NCBI GenBank assembly: GCA_900074885.1
Contig: FJUW01000026.1
Coordinates: 186,001 to 250,000 of the forward strand
DNA length: 64,000 nucleotides
Direction of reading: 5' to 3'
Source of the DNA: Rhynchosporium graminicola
Taxonomy: Eukaryota > Ascomycota > Leotiomycetes > Helotiales > Ploettnerulaceae
Shown here: positions 52,796 through 64,000 of the stretch, piece after piece
Layout: every line of letters begins with the position of its first letter
Position numbering within the stretch: position 1 is the stretch's first letter
Program-made: the position numbers and the translations under genes
Notes under the pieces: generated by a model
What the model was told of the DNA's origin: nothing
The model's input: the letters and a program-made list of their open reading frames with translations, nothing else
The model's database searches: none

Positions 52796-54536
52796 CGCGT
52801 CTCGTATATCAAACACCATGGCAGTCTATCAACTCGCTCCAGCGCGTTGCACCAGAGATCTGGGAGCAGATGAAAGATGATTTCGCCAGGAATTGGCATT
52901 TGGGCTTCACGGCATTTGGGGGACCACCAGTACACTTTCAAATCGTACGCCGAAATTCAATCTCATTTTTGACCTAAGTCCCGTAACGCTGCATACAAAG
53001 TGGGATTCAGCTAAGACAAGCTTAGATGCACAAAAAGTTTGTAGAGGAAAACGAATGGATCGACGAGCAACTGGTACTTGTCTTCCACATCTGCAGGTTC
53101 GAATGAGGCTAATAATATGGCTAAAGTATCAAGAGATATTCGCTCTTAGTCAGGCACTTCCAGGTCCAGCAAGTACGAAGATGCTGTACACCATCAATTA
53201 CATCCACGGCGGCTTCCTAGGAGCAATACTTGCTTTCTTCCTCTGGTGGTATGAAATATGGATGCTTCTGCTTTTTTCTTAGCACAATGTTGACTTATGC
53301 TCCAGTCTTCCGGGTGCCATTGGCATGTATGGACTCTCTCTCGGCGTCTCTCGTATAGGAGACACGCTTCCGTTGCCAGTTTATGCCTTACTCTCTGGTC
53401 TTAACGCAGCCACTGTTGGTATCATTGCCCTCGCAGCCGTGCAGTTAGCGGATAAAGCCATCACTGACAAGCTCACTCGCTTGCTTGTATTTCTTGGCGG
53501 TGTAGCAGGCATGCTGTACACGAGGTTATGGTACTTTCCAGCTCTGATGGCAGCCGCTGGTATTGCTACTTTGGTATGGGACTACCGCCTGCCACATAAA
53601 TTGGCACGTAAAGTCTGGCATCGTGGAAGTCAGAGTGAGGTTGCTGGAGAAGAAGGTGTCGCCGAGCAGGCTGTCGCCGCTTCATCTTCCCAGCCAAACA
53701 GAACATCAGAGGAAGAGGTCCCTCAGAGTCTCCGATCAAGACGCGGACCATTAGTCACAGAGCAAAATAGCATGTCCCTAACTCCCCAAAGCTCATCCCT
53801 GCCACACGCCACGGATCCCGATACAACAAATCGCATCGTCCCTCGAGAAGCAGAACTCAAGCTCATATCCTGGAAAACAGGCATGTACATCATCGCAATA
53901 TTCCTCATCTCCTTCATCGCCATCATGATTCTCCGCGCTCTCCTCAAAAGCCCTCCTCGCGGCGTCTCTCTGTTCGCAAATCTTTATTTAGCAGGAACCA
54001 TAATCTTCGGCGGTGGTCCCGTCGTCATCCCTCTCTTACGCGAATACATCGTAGCAGAAGGCTGGGTTTCGCCACGAGATTTTCTCCTGGGACTAGCGCT
54101 CATTCAATCTTTCCCCGGACCGAATTTTAACTTTGCTGTCTATCTCGGCTCGCTAGCTACGGCTCGTGCATCCTTACCGTCGTTCGCCGGTGCTTTGATA
54201 GCATTCATCGGTATTTTCACGCCGGGGATTATGATAGTGACAGGCGTGATGGGTCTGTGGAAAGCACTGAGGTCGAGAAGATGGTTACTTTCTATTCTGC
54301 GAGGTGTAAATGCCGGGGCTGTAGGGCTGGTCTTCACGGCTGTGTATAAGTTGTGGCAGATTGGGTATGTGGATATTGAGAATCAGACTGGGGATCCGCT
54401 AGGTAGAGATCCGTGGTGGGTTGCTATCACTGCGACGAGTTTTGTTGGTGGTGCTTGGTTTGGGTTGAGTGCGCCTTTTGCGATTTTATTAGGTGGTGGT
54501 TTGGGGTTGGTTTGGTATGGTGTTGTTGAGGCTTGA
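52792..54536 (+). CDS. Chromate ion transporter (CHR family), two-domain form
   Basis: Four exons (52792-52944, 53026-53073, 53127-53248, 53306-54536) join in frame to 517 residues; exon 2 has just 16 codons. The N-terminal CHR domain has NWHLGFTAFGGPPVHFQIM, KFVEENEWIDEQ, and FALSQALPGPASTKMLYTINYI. The C-terminal CHR domain repeats the plan: FGGGPVVIPLLREYIV, PRDFLLGLALIQSFPGPNFN, then membrane helices. The domains are linked by a polar, Ser-rich cytosolic loop of about 90 residues (SSSQPNRTSEEEVPQ). About ten membrane segments. By family knowledge CHR proteins expel chromate or exchange sulfate-like anions; the fungal substrate is uncertain. The paired FGGxP and PGP motifs make the family call firm. 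Confidence 0.92.
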
Positions 54537-55644
54537 TAGTGTAATGATGATATGAAGGGTATAGAGGGGCAAGATCAGGTCGTAAATCCGATAGAAAATT
54601 CGCTCGATACGAGGGCATTCTTGATAATCGCCTGATTACCTACCTACTTTTATTCGTCACAAAAAAGAGCTATGTCCGTATGTTGAGTGAAGCTGATTGA
54701 ACCTCTCAGCCCTTTTCATCTTGTACAAGTGTCTTACCATTACCCAAATTCGGACGATGTGAGCAGGCTCTTAAATATAAAAAGCACATACCGAGATTTC
54801 CGCTGAAAAGTGGAGCACGCCCAAGCGAATCGAAGCGAATCGAGTAATCAGTAAACATAACGGAAGCGAACGATAAAGAAAGGCGGGAGAAAAAAGTGTA
54901 TCTCGAAGCCGAGGGATGGGAGAGCTATGTTGTAAGTCTACTTGAGAACGAGCCTCACATAGCTTAAAAAGCTGTCCTTTATGACCTAGAATCTACTGGC
55001 GTCTTCTCGCCTACTTCAGAGGCCGGCTGTAATCTCAACAGTCACTTTATTGCAGTTGTCAAGATACGATCGAATAATTGTAAACACCATGTGGAAAACA
55101 ACTAATTTCTAATAAACAACTAAAGAGCTAACTTTGGTGGTCTGGCAAATACTTTGTTGATTGCTCGCTTCCGGAAACTGTCTGCCCTACTACTCAAGAC
55201 ATCTCAAGTGGCTTCCAAATAAGCGATCTACGCTCGGAAAGCAGCTTGGAAATATCTTCAAGGGCAGGAGCAGACTAATTCTGAAAGAGTGTCTCAGAAA
55301 TGCTTTGCTCAGAGAACGTGGTGGACTGGCCGTGAATCAATAATTGTGTGCTAGGCCGTGAGATTAGGAGGAAGGAGCCGCCCAAAACGTATGGAGATCC
55401 CTCGCAAACTTGTTTTGTTGATGTAGCGAGGTGACTCCGGGGACAAGTGAAACCCCTTTTCTGCATACGAGACATCCCATAGAACCTATGAAATGATCAA
55501 AATGTAGCCGTTTTGGTACATCCAACACCTGTCTCGTGATTAACTGCCGTGCTTGATTGCTTGCTTGTACGGGTGCAGATATACCATCATATACGAAAAT
55601 GTTTCAATTGTGGGTCCACAGAGCTTCCCCAGAATCTGGACTCC
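54537..55644. other. Gene-poor spacer
   Basis: 1.1 kb with no supported gene. A tandem 10-base duplication AAGCGAATCG lies at 54823-54842. AT-rich patches occur near 55,050-55,150. Confidence 0.4.
54823..54842 (+). repeat. Tandem duplication of AAGCGAATCG
   Basis: Two exact adjacent copies of a 10-base unit, followed downstream by further related AGCGAA(T/C)G. Likely a slippage product. Confidence 0.5.
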
Positions 55645-56096
55645 TTACTGCTTCTCAGAAAGTGGTATTGGTTCCTTTTCGCCGGTTTCACAGCACCGTA
55701 TGCGGGTATAACTACTGCGAGAACAGCGCCTCATGGCCCAGTGTAGAGCAACGCTAAACATCATGGCTAAGCACAATGTCCAAGGCACGAGACCCAACAT
55801 GATAAGACTGGCATTTATTCCTAGAGCAATACCAAATATTGGTGTGGTGGTTATAGCCAGTACAAATATCAGAGACTGGTATCTGTCGTCTCGCTGACGC
55901 CGGTACGCAAAAGAGGAGATAGAGAAGCCGAGAATGAGACACGCAACGAGTAATAGAGCAGGTGAAGGGTCCAAAATAAATGAAAAGCGGCTGGTGTCAA
56001 CGACTTCTGGAGTAGTTGACGGCCTAGTTCCCGTGGAGGACTGATAAAAGATATTAGTGTTTGTTGCCAGGAGTTTCGGGAAAGAGCACGGACTGC
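55645..56096 (-). CDS. Possible exon of an unknown membrane protein
   Basis: A minus-strand frame is open for about 150 codons and ends at 55645. It holds a Ser/Thr-rich start (TNTNIFYQSSTGTRPSTTPE) and three hydrophobic stretches: SPALLLVACLILGFSISSF, YQSLIFVLAITTTPIFGIA and ASLIMLGLVPWTLCLAMMF. No ATG precedes them, so a 5' exon would be needed; a weak splice (GTCCGT...ATCAG, acceptor near 56041) could join a frame starting with MRPLVRSQLSP near 56240. I recognise no family. It may be a real small gene or a relic. Confidence 0.3.
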
Positions 56097-57354
56097 TACT
56101 TCATGACGAACTGCATATGACGAGCATAGCGAAGAGCCGAAAGTCGCGAATAGGAGCTCCCAGCATGTGGCGAGTGCCTGCACTGAACAATGCTTCCGCG
56201 ATGAGCTAGGTGACAGTTGTGAACGTACAAGCGGCCGCATTGATACGCTTGATAGAGAGTGCAAGTGCTTGGTGAGACGACTTGAGTGTTCAATTTCAAC
56301 GTAGAAGATGCTTTTCATCTTTAAAGTGAGCTTTCCGAAGGATCGTTCTCTGCCGAGCTTCGTAGAGAGAACCGATATGGATAACAGTTATACTCTGTCT
56401 ATCAGGCTGTAGACAGGACAGGTTTGATCCTTATGTGCCCAGAATGTGAAAGCTGCATAGCAACATAAATAACATCGGAGTGCCGATGGCAACTGATCGC
56501 AGCCTTATGAAGCCTGCCAGATACCAAGATCGGGCGCCAATAGAGCGCCATGGTTGCATCTTCTTGGCGCTTTGCCCGGCTCACATATCAAAAGCGTACA
56601 TGCATCAGCAGACAATTTTCCATACAGACTCGCCTGACAACGCTTGAACAGAGACCAAACGAGGGCCTGGTCTTGAGTGAGAAATGGGCCCAAGGCAGAT
56701 TTGTAAGCCCATCATGCAACACCACGTATTTTCGAGGCTGCGCCCGAGTATTTAGGCACCGTCGGGCAAATACTTCACCGAAAGCACAAGGGTGATATGG
56801 CCAACAGAGGCGAGGCAGCTGACTAGGCTGACGGATTTGCGAACCATATGCAAACTGGTTTGTTCTTTGGCAAGCATTCTATGGACAGAGTTGTCTGGGT
56901 TGTTGGAAGTCCAGGAAGTGGTAGGTGATGTTTGGTCTTGGCGAAAATGCCCTTTTTGCGGCTTTGCGCCACATCGTACGAATAATAGCATCTGCGGGGG
57001 ATTGGGCAGCAAAGTCATGCGGTTCAGCAGCATTCGAGAGAAATATTGAACCGTAGAATTCTGCTGCTGCATAAAGTATTGAGGCCCAATATCAAAGGAA
57101 GCCCCGAGATTTGCCTCGCTCTGTGCAGACAGTGCACCTATCATCCTTAACCTAGTCGGCATTCAGATGGAGAATACTTCGTGGACGAACCCTATAAGTT
57201 GTAGTTCGTCGCTCCAGGTCACTGCCTGGGCCCGCTTAACTTGCACAACGTTCAAACAATTTCTGTTCAGACTTTACACCATAGTAATAAGTTTCTGGAA
57301 ATTTCCCAATAGAACCCCGTATCGATATACTTGCGACAATTTTCCATCGCCAGT
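56097..57354. other. Gene-poor spacer
   Basis: About 1.26 kb. A 136-codon minus-strand frame with ATG at 57162 has no recognisable domain and overlaps plus-strand frames. The last part holds the promoter of the orphan membrane-protein gene. Confidence 0.35.
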
Positions 57355-58181
57355 ATGACGACGGATGTACTCGCCCGAGTCAGGATCATGCAGCCGCCGC
57401 TCATCGCCAGGGCTGGTGAACTTCGTGACTACCTTGGTCCCCACCTCGTAGCCCTGACTTGCGGATCAATGTTTGCTTCAGCTATTGTCTTGCCCTCCTT
57501 TGCTACGGACGCGCTCGGTGTCAAGGGCTTGTATGAGATGTACGTGGCCTGATCTCTGATTGTGTATATGAGTTGTAAAGCTGACTCAAAACAGCACTCT
57601 TGGAGTCTTTACCTCTTCAACCCTCTCGTTCGGCTGGATCCACCGCGTCGAGGTCAAGGAGTATAGCCGTGCCTTTTCCTTAACCAATACGCAAGTCACT
57701 AATGTCATCTAGAAATGGTCCTCTCGGACTCGTCTTGAGCCTTCCAACAGCCCTTATAGCCCTGTTCGCGTTAAGGCCATCAGCAAAAAACCTCGCCTCG
57801 TACTTACCCTTATCTGCAGCCATAGCAATCATGATCATCGTTCATGTCGTTCCCCGGGCGAGGAATAGCTTCCTCACGCTCAATTCCCACGCCCTAGGAA
57901 ATTTCTTTAGAGCCGATCATGTCAGCCAAAGATCAGGATCCGATGATGCATCCGTGGGCTCATCTTCAATCCGCTCCAGGGGATTTCCGTTGGGAGTATT
58001 GAACCAATACACTCGTTCGAACCTAGAGCCCAGGGACTTGGAACATATCGGCTACCGCGGAGACTATAATATGGCGGCAATAAATGCACGTTGGGATGCC
58101 CTCAGTATTAGTGACACGGAATCAGGACTCAATTCTGGGTCCAGCACCACCACACTTGATGAGTCCACAAATCGCCTCTAG
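57355..58181 (+). CDS. Orphan membrane protein, four predicted helices
   Basis: Three exons, 57355-57539, 57595-57660 and 57713-58181, join in frame to 239 residues. Intron 1 is GTACGT...AACAG; intron 2 is GTATAG...TCTAG (52 bp), a weaker donor but the only one keeping the frame to NGPLGLVLSL. Hydrophobic segments are LVALTCGSMFASAIVLPSFA, ITLGVFTSSTLSFGWI, PLGLVLSLPTALIALFAL and YLPLSAAIAIMIIVHVVP. A cytosolic tail of about 100 residues, Ser/Asp-rich, ends the protein (GSDDASVGSSSIRSRG, SGLNSGSSTTTLDES). No family is recognised; small four-helix DUF-type proteins have this shape. It stands alone in a relic-rich region. Confidence 0.55.
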
Positions 58182-58704
58182 CTTTGCCGGATAGCGAAGC
58201 CGCTGTAATCTCACCGCCTTCTTTGTTTTACTCTCGTTACTGGAGCGCGCTTGTATATATCCTGACAGATTCTGCCAGGGACATGTCAGTAATGCACTCT
58301 TTCCCTGGATGCAGCATGCGTTTTTCACGTTCCCAGACCTGATTATAGAATCTCGACAGAACTTCCAAGAAGGATACACAGAGGCACAACAGAACCCCAA
58401 AAATCTGTTATACAATGATAATTTGCACCAGCAAAGGATTGATGGTAGTATTTTTAGATGGCCAGAAGGAGCATTTGCATTTGTCCTATAGGAACCATTC
58501 CGAAGGATTCCACAGATATCGGCTCCCGGGACCATGGTTTCATGAGAATATTGTGTCAATATCGTCCGCCTGGGCAGGATTTCAATTTCGTTTCAAAGAA
58601 ACATCCACAAGGACAGAGTTTGGCCAATGCTCCAGGGTTCAATACATCCATGGTTTCTCTGACGAAGGAGAGAGGGTGAAATTTACGTACAGCTAGATGC
58701 AGAC
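58182..58704. other. Spacer after the orphan membrane protein
   Basis: 523 bp. Several overlapping short frames on both strands, none convincing. Confidence 0.35.
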
Positions 58705-58980
58705 CTAGGGTTTCAATTCATTTCTCAGGTCTCCAAATGGATTCATCCACAGAAGATGCAAGTCATCCAGCTCCCACGACTCCGCAAGTCGTGGATGGGA
58801 AGATCCAATAAAGCAAGTGAGGACCTCTTCTTCATTTATGTTAGCATTCATGTGCCTTTCATCATGCCAGGCGTTGTCCCGTATGAAGCCCTGCATCGGG
58901 AGAGCAGGTTCGCCATCGTCATCCATAAATTCAGACACACCGCCTGGATCAGAGACGTCCCAGGTAGCCCATCGGGATGC
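58705..58980 (-). pseudogene. Unrecognised coding relic or terminal exon
   Basis: A minus-strand frame of 92 codons reads like real protein (SRWATWDVSDPGGVSEFMDDD, LPMQGFIRDNAW, HPRLAESWELDDLHLLWMN) and ends in TAG at 58705. A TAA lies just upstream and no exon to join was found. I recognise no family. Confidence 0.3.
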
Positions 58981-60713
58981 TTACTTTGACCTACATCTGA
59001 CTTTTTGGCCCCAAGCAACCAGGCTTTTAGTAATATGGTGTACTGCAGACATGCCCATACATCGAGCTTTGTCTTCCGAGGCTAGCAAAGAACAGGATCA
59101 CTGTCAATCACCTGATCTCCAGCATACTACGCAAGCCCATTGACGGTGGCGGGCCAATCGGACTTTCATAATGAAAGCTAGCAGCTGTTGGAGATAAGTT
59201 TCCTAAGAGGATCGACGAACGGACTGATCGCTCTTGGATTGTAATACCGGGTGGGTGTAGATAAAAATTATGTGTTTTCCCGCATTCTGAGGGCCTTGGG
59301 AAGCGTGGGAGGTACCATATGGGTCGGAATATCTGCATATAATGAATGGAGTCTATACACCAACCATTGTACAAATTTTCTGTGTCGGCATCCGGGGTTT
59401 GGTCGTTTGTTTGAGTTTCTGATTTCCGGAGGATTGGAGAAGGATTTGAGTATCATGAGGGGGACTCCTGGCTCGGGCTAGGCGCAGCGCTGGCTTGACA
59501 CAGTTGGTCCACGGGATTATTTGGTGATGTCGATGTGTCCGAGTTGTTGTATTTTTGTCTTGGGCATCGTATTTCGTCCAATGTATAGGACCTCTCCCAT
59601 ATTGCATTGTACCCTTACGCGAATGCATGTACGGCGCTTTTTGGCGTCTTCATTCTGGTAGATAAGCATGTCGGGAGTTAGATGTTTTTCCTTACATCCG
59701 CTCAGAATCATCCACGTTGCGGGTGATTTGAAGAAATCAATGAAAGTTCTCAGATCTTAGCCCAAGTTTTTCATTCGCGGAGACCGTTCCGTCTCCAAGA
59801 TTGATGCGGCAATCTTGGTGCGAGGGTAGACAGCGTTGGTCAGGATTTTGGGAACATCTCCTGGCTTACATAAGCACACCACGGCCGATATCACGTGTTT
59901 ACTTGGACCTTTCTGTCGCTGAGAATATATGACTTAAAGGAGAGGGATCTAATTAAGATTCTTCTTATGGACTTATCTCAAGATCGGAATAATACAGTAG
60001 CTGAAAAGATAGATCGTGTTATGTCATGTGCTATTTACCAAGCGAGTTCGTGCCTTTCCGTGCTTCAAGGAGGCTCTATCCGAGTGTAAATCCATCAGAT
60101 TAATCCTCGTAAGTCACCATGTAGACTTCAGTCTTGTAATGAATAACTAGTACTTACTACCTCTTCCTTATCATCTTCTTCATTATGCGCACTAACCCCA
60201 ATTTCAAGCCGCATCTCAAAAGCCAGCTGTTGTACCCCAGGAAGGTTTTAAGGAGGTTGACGAACCGATAGCCACTTTTTCAGATTTTGAATCACTAGTT
60301 CTAATCCTTCTCCATCTGAAAGATCAACGGCGTAAATACTGATTTATCGATCTGCGATCAGCCTTTAACATCAGCATCCTTGAGATTCAAGTCAGATCAA
60401 CGTTAGGAGAAGGCTCGTTCGATTTCATCCTTGAGATCCTTTCTCAGTCCGCTTATTGTTGAATCCCGGCCTTTTGTTAACACAATTTAGTAAAATCCTC
60501 CCCCTACCCGAACAGAGACTCTCTCGTGAGTATCTCCTCTCAGACAGCGTGAAGCATATCGACAACTATGATGCGACAAGACACGTCCCTGATATTTGAT
60601 AAATTGAAGCTGACACATACGGTGATAATAGCTCATCATGGAATCCCTCCCACGGATGCCTGCATGGGCGAGTCTAGAATCGCGACGTCTTCGAATGACA
60701 AACACAATACTGA
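58981..60713. other. Gene-poor spacer
   Basis: 1.7 kb without a supported gene. The right part becomes AT-rich toward the truncated F-box-like gene. Confidence 0.35.
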
Positions 60714-61135
60714 TACCGCTGCTTCCGCTTCACAAGCTTTGATCTGTGGCCAACTGATATACCTTTCCTGTTATGGAGATATTTGCTTGTAGGTAAGTTC
60801 TCCAAAGTTCTTCATTGACCGCCTAGGACACAAACAAGATACTACCATTTCTGACTCTGCATAACCCTAGTGGGCAGGTATTTCGAGTATGAAACAAGTG
60901 ACTGTGAAGACTCGAGCGACGAGGTGTGGGTGGAGGTTGATGAGTTCCAGAGGTACTCCACCCTACCAGGTTGCGCTTAACGTATGCTCAAGTAATTAGA
61001 CATGGCCCATTTCGATTCGTAGATCTTCCTCTAGAGATCAGGCTCAAGATATACCACAAGCTTCTCGCGCTATTCTACACGTACGACGAAGCCACTAAAA
61101 TAATACATATCAAGATTCAGGTTACACAGCTATAG
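60714..61135 (+). pseudogene. F-box-like (LPLEIR-type) gene fragment cut off next to a transposon
   Basis: Three spliceable pieces (60714-60792, 60871-60952, 61000-61135) join in frame: FDLWPTDIPFLLWRYLL, then VGRYFEYETSDCEDSSDEVW, then HGPFRFVDLPLEIRLKIYHKL. The last is the typical start of fungal F-box/2EXR-like domains. The frame stops at 61133-61135, only about 20 codons past that motif, where the AT-rich element begins. No ATG exon is found for the 5' end. The intact introns (GTAAGT...CCTAG, GTACTC...ATTAG) show it was recently a gene. Full-length members are usually several hundred residues. Confidence 0.55.
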
Positions 61136-61149
61136 CGGTAGATAACGAG

Positions 61150-64000
61150 TGGGTGTCTTATCTGAGATTTTAGCGTTTTTTTACGGGAAAAACCCAGGAA
61201 CATTAGAATATTCAGTTACTAAGTAAATATTAATAGAATCAACTACTTTTTTGAATTATTTACTTTTTAGATTATATAGTAATAGCAAATAGTAACACGG
61301 AATAATTTAGTCTTTTATAAAAGTTCAATTAAGGGTATTATAGTAGAGGAAGAGAAGTAGTAAATCTACTCCTTATTATTATCTCTATCTAGAATAATAA
61401 ATCCCTCCCACTTAGAGAACTCTTCTTTATCATCAGTACGTCGCTAGTATTCTATCTTCTTAGGAGATTTTAGCTTTCTTAGCGATCTCCCCCTTTAGGC
61501 ATATCTATTAAAGTAGTAGTTATCGCTAGATAATTGAAGTCTAGCAGAGTATAAGCTATTATAACACTTAAGGTTAGGCATATTAAGTTAGCTTTAAGTT
61601 ATTAGAAGAATAATTAGGAAGATTCTAGGAGTGAAATAGAGACTTTATGTATTACTATTAGGTATTACTATATATATAACGCTTGCTCTAGAAAGGTCTC
61701 AAAACTACCTGAGTAATAAGACCTCACATTACTATGAATATGAAGTAGTAAGAATCACTTGAGAATCTATAACTAAGAAGTGAAGAAGTAGAGAGAGAAT
61801 AGAAGTATATATATGAAAAGGGGCCCCTAAACTCTACTCGTGTAATCTCGCTTAGTAGTAAGTGTTTCTACTAATAGGGAGAGACCTCTAAACCTAACTA
61901 GTTATTATACTACCCCTCCCTCCGAAAAAAGCTTGCCCTCGAGCGTTAGTCTATCTCCTTATTACTATTAAGGTAGTCGTAATTATTAATTCTATCGTAG
62001 AAAGCTTTCAGCTAATTAAGTAGTCTAGTAGGAGGTCTAGCTTACGTTAAGTTATTAAGATAGAATTATTATAGCTTAGTAGGAGCGTATTTAATATCTA
62101 TAGCGTCGTATTATATGAGATCGACGTCTTGATTTAACTAGGAAACTCGGTATAAGAGGCTATTGCGCTACTTACGGCATGTAAGTATATCTTCGATCTC
62201 CTATTTATCGTTACTAGTGATATTAATAAGTAGTAGCAGTAGTAAGGTTTATCCTAGTAAGAGGTCGTTTAGATACTTCTGTAGCTTAGTAGCAGGGAAT
62301 ACGTTATATACTTTCATACTAGCAGGGAGCTCTAGGCGATAAGAGCTTCCGACCTTTTTAATTATACAGAAAAGTCCGTTAGTTAAGAAGTCGAGTTTTT
62401 TACTAGGTCGAGTACTTATAAAGTAGTATATATCTAGCTAGATAAGGTCGTCTATAATAAAGTCGACTTCATAGCGTAAGCGATTATAGGATTAGGATAT
62501 CTTAGCTTATATACGTTAGAAGCTAGATTAAGTAGTAGTCTAAGCGTCGTATAAGCGATTAGCGTAATCTAGAGCTTACTAAGTATTTAACTTATTAGTA
62601 GGCGTAGTAGAGTCAAGTAAGTCTTTCTAATTCTAATTAACACGAGGTATATATCTATAAATAACTTTAAAGGGTAAGAGACCTCTAAGGGATTCGTAAG
62701 AGAGAGTTATCTAGGCGTAGTCTATAATAAGTAAGAATTCCGAATAGTAATCTTAATAGTAAGAGATAAAAAGTAATAATCTGCGTTAGAGATATTAGTT
62801 ATAGATCTCTATTTAGCTATCTGTTTACAGGTAGTCTACTGCAGAAAGCTATCTTTTAGTACTAAGAATTATAATAACTAAAGTCTAAAAACAGGAAACG
62901 AATTAAAGCCCTCTATTAGAGGTAATTATTAATAGAGCTCCGAAATAGCAGTATATATAGTATAAGTAAAGCTTTATAAGGTCGCGCGTATCAGAGGTCT
63001 TTCGGCATAGAATACTAATTACTTATTTACTAAAACGGTTGATAAATACGAGAACGTTATCGTAGCTATATTTATCGCGATTGAAGCTATAGTAATTAAC
63101 TATAATATACTCCTATAGACGTGATAATATAAGTAGAGATTAGAGGAGGCCCGGTTTCTTATCACGCAGCACTTAAATTCGTTAGTAAGTATAATAGTTA
63201 TAGTAGTACTAGTTAATAGTTAAAGCGATTCCGTATTACTAGTATTATAATACTAGTAGTTATAAGGTCTTCTTTGCACTTAGATAGGTAGTCTCTAATC
63301 GGTCGTATACTTCGCGTATAAGTAGTATACGAAAGTATAAGACGTTAAGTATAATTAATCTTCCTTTATAGAGTAGAAGATCTTTTTCTATAGTTAGTTT
63401 TCTAAGAGTAGTAGAGAGAGCTTATTTCTATAAAGCTTAGAGTAATAGTATAGTACGATTAGCGTTAAGTACTTACTATACTATAGAAAAGACTAGCGAT
63501 AAGTAAGCGACTTCTAAGGCGTTAATAAGCTTAAAGTTATCTATAGAGTCAGAGCTATTCCGGAAGTTACTTATAAGTAGTACTAGATCGATTTAGTCTT
63601 CGCGTAGTAGCTACTATAAACGCTAGGTTCTTTTAGCGTTATTCTAGTCGTCTAATTTATTTATTCTACGAGAGAGAGTATCGGCGAGTAGATTATACTT
63701 CCTAGGTCGATAAGTAATTATAAAGTTATAATCTGCGAGTAGCTCGGCCTATCGTACTTATCGTGCGTTTAGCTGTTTAGAGGTCATAAAGTACTTAAGA
63801 GCTTTATAATTAGTAACGATACGGATCTGATATAGTACGCTTACGAGCTTAGATTTCTAGTTACTAAAAGATCGTATAATTGCGAGTATTTCCTTATCGT
63901 AGATAGCGAAATTAAGCTCGGCAAGTAGTATAGTCTTAGAGAAGTAGGCTACTAGGAACTAGTCTTAGTCGTACTATTATAATAGTATACCTGCTATTAC
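61150..64000 (-). mobile_element. RIP-degraded Ty3/gypsy LTR retrotransposon, partial (runs off the window)
   Basis: The DNA is extremely TA-rich with stop codons in every frame. On the minus strand, at about 63,640-63,960, reading through stops shows reverse transcriptase/RNase H tail text: AELNFAIYDKEILAIIRSF, RIVTNYKALKYFMTSKQLN, and YRPRKYNLLADTLSR. At about 62,950-63,085 the integrase core appears: DKYSYDNVLVFINRFSK followed by VISILCRKT. This RNase H then integrase order on the minus strand is Ty3/gypsy. Sites where Trp is expected (after SF, in the RNase H block) are TAG, as C-to-T change on the other strand gives. This is the RIP signature known from ascomycetes. Left edge about 61,140-61,170; LTRs and target-site duplication were not resolved. 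Confidence 0.88.

Noticed and set aside
56752..57162. 136-codon minus-strand frame with ATG
   Set aside because: Overlaps plus-strand frames, has no domain, and lies in a relic-rich area.
61150..62500. Exact LTR boundaries of the retrotransposon
   Set aside because: No repeated end could be matched within the window, since the other LTR lies beyond it; stated only as an approximate edge.
1..64000. CRISPR arrays, bacterial operon signals, rRNA genes
   Set aside because: None seen; the gene structure with spliceosomal introns is eukaryotic.

Overview
The window reads as nuclear DNA of a filamentous ascomycete fungus. The signs are intron-bearing genes with short GT-AG introns (about 44-80 bp, several with a clear CTGAC/CTAAC-type branch site), Pezizomycotina-type gene families (fungal Hsp70-like ATPase, Mtr-like amino acid permease, CHR transporter, HIT/CwfJ protein), and at the right end a retrotransposon mutated in the manner of repeat-induced point mutation (RIP). 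A leotiomycete is my guess from the overall look of the proteins; the sequence alone does not prove it.

Layout. 1-8.1 kb: a GT71 mannosyltransferase, an Isc1-type sphingolipid phospholipase C, a Swd3/WDR5 COMPASS subunit divergent from it, and an SDR oxidoreductase. 8.1-10.4 kb is gene-poor. 10.4-16.3 kb holds an Hsp70-like ATPase, a divergent 577-residue protein of unknown function, and an RBR ubiquitin ligase whose last RING2 segment is encoded twice by tandem alternative terminal exons. 16.9-19 kb carries two short SANT/Myb-like genes, a decayed third copy and another frameshifted relic. 19-32.5 kb is a housekeeping block: type II NADH dehydrogenase, the very large UTP20, and the debranching-associated Drn1/CWF19L1 homologue, which contains a GC-AG intron. 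32.5-38.5 kb is sparse, with one large three-repeat SANT-like protein and an AT-rich gap. 38.5-43.1 kb has an amino acid permease and a C2H2 zinc-finger gene with a damaged third finger. 45.7-54.5 kb is again housekeeping: a MICOS apolipoprotein-O subunit divergent from OCT1, cytosolic tyrosyl-tRNA synthetase and a two-domain chromate-family transporter, plus a relic resembling a fungal NLR N-terminus. From 54.5 kb to the right end there is one credible orphan membrane-protein gene, several relics, an F-box-like gene cut off at about 61.1 kb, and a Ty3/gypsy element on the minus strand running past the end.

Functional threads: mitochondrial function (NADH dehydrogenase, MICOS subunit, OCT1), RNA and ribosome work (UTP20, Drn1, Tys1), and sphingolipid or glycan metabolism (Isc1, GT71). 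No single pathway cluster is visible. The most interesting accessory stretch is 10.4-19 kb: Hsp70-like protein, unknown partner gene, RBR ligase and decaying SANT-like copies. All coding models with introns were built by hand from splice signals and reading-frame continuity, and total lengths were checked to be multiples of three.
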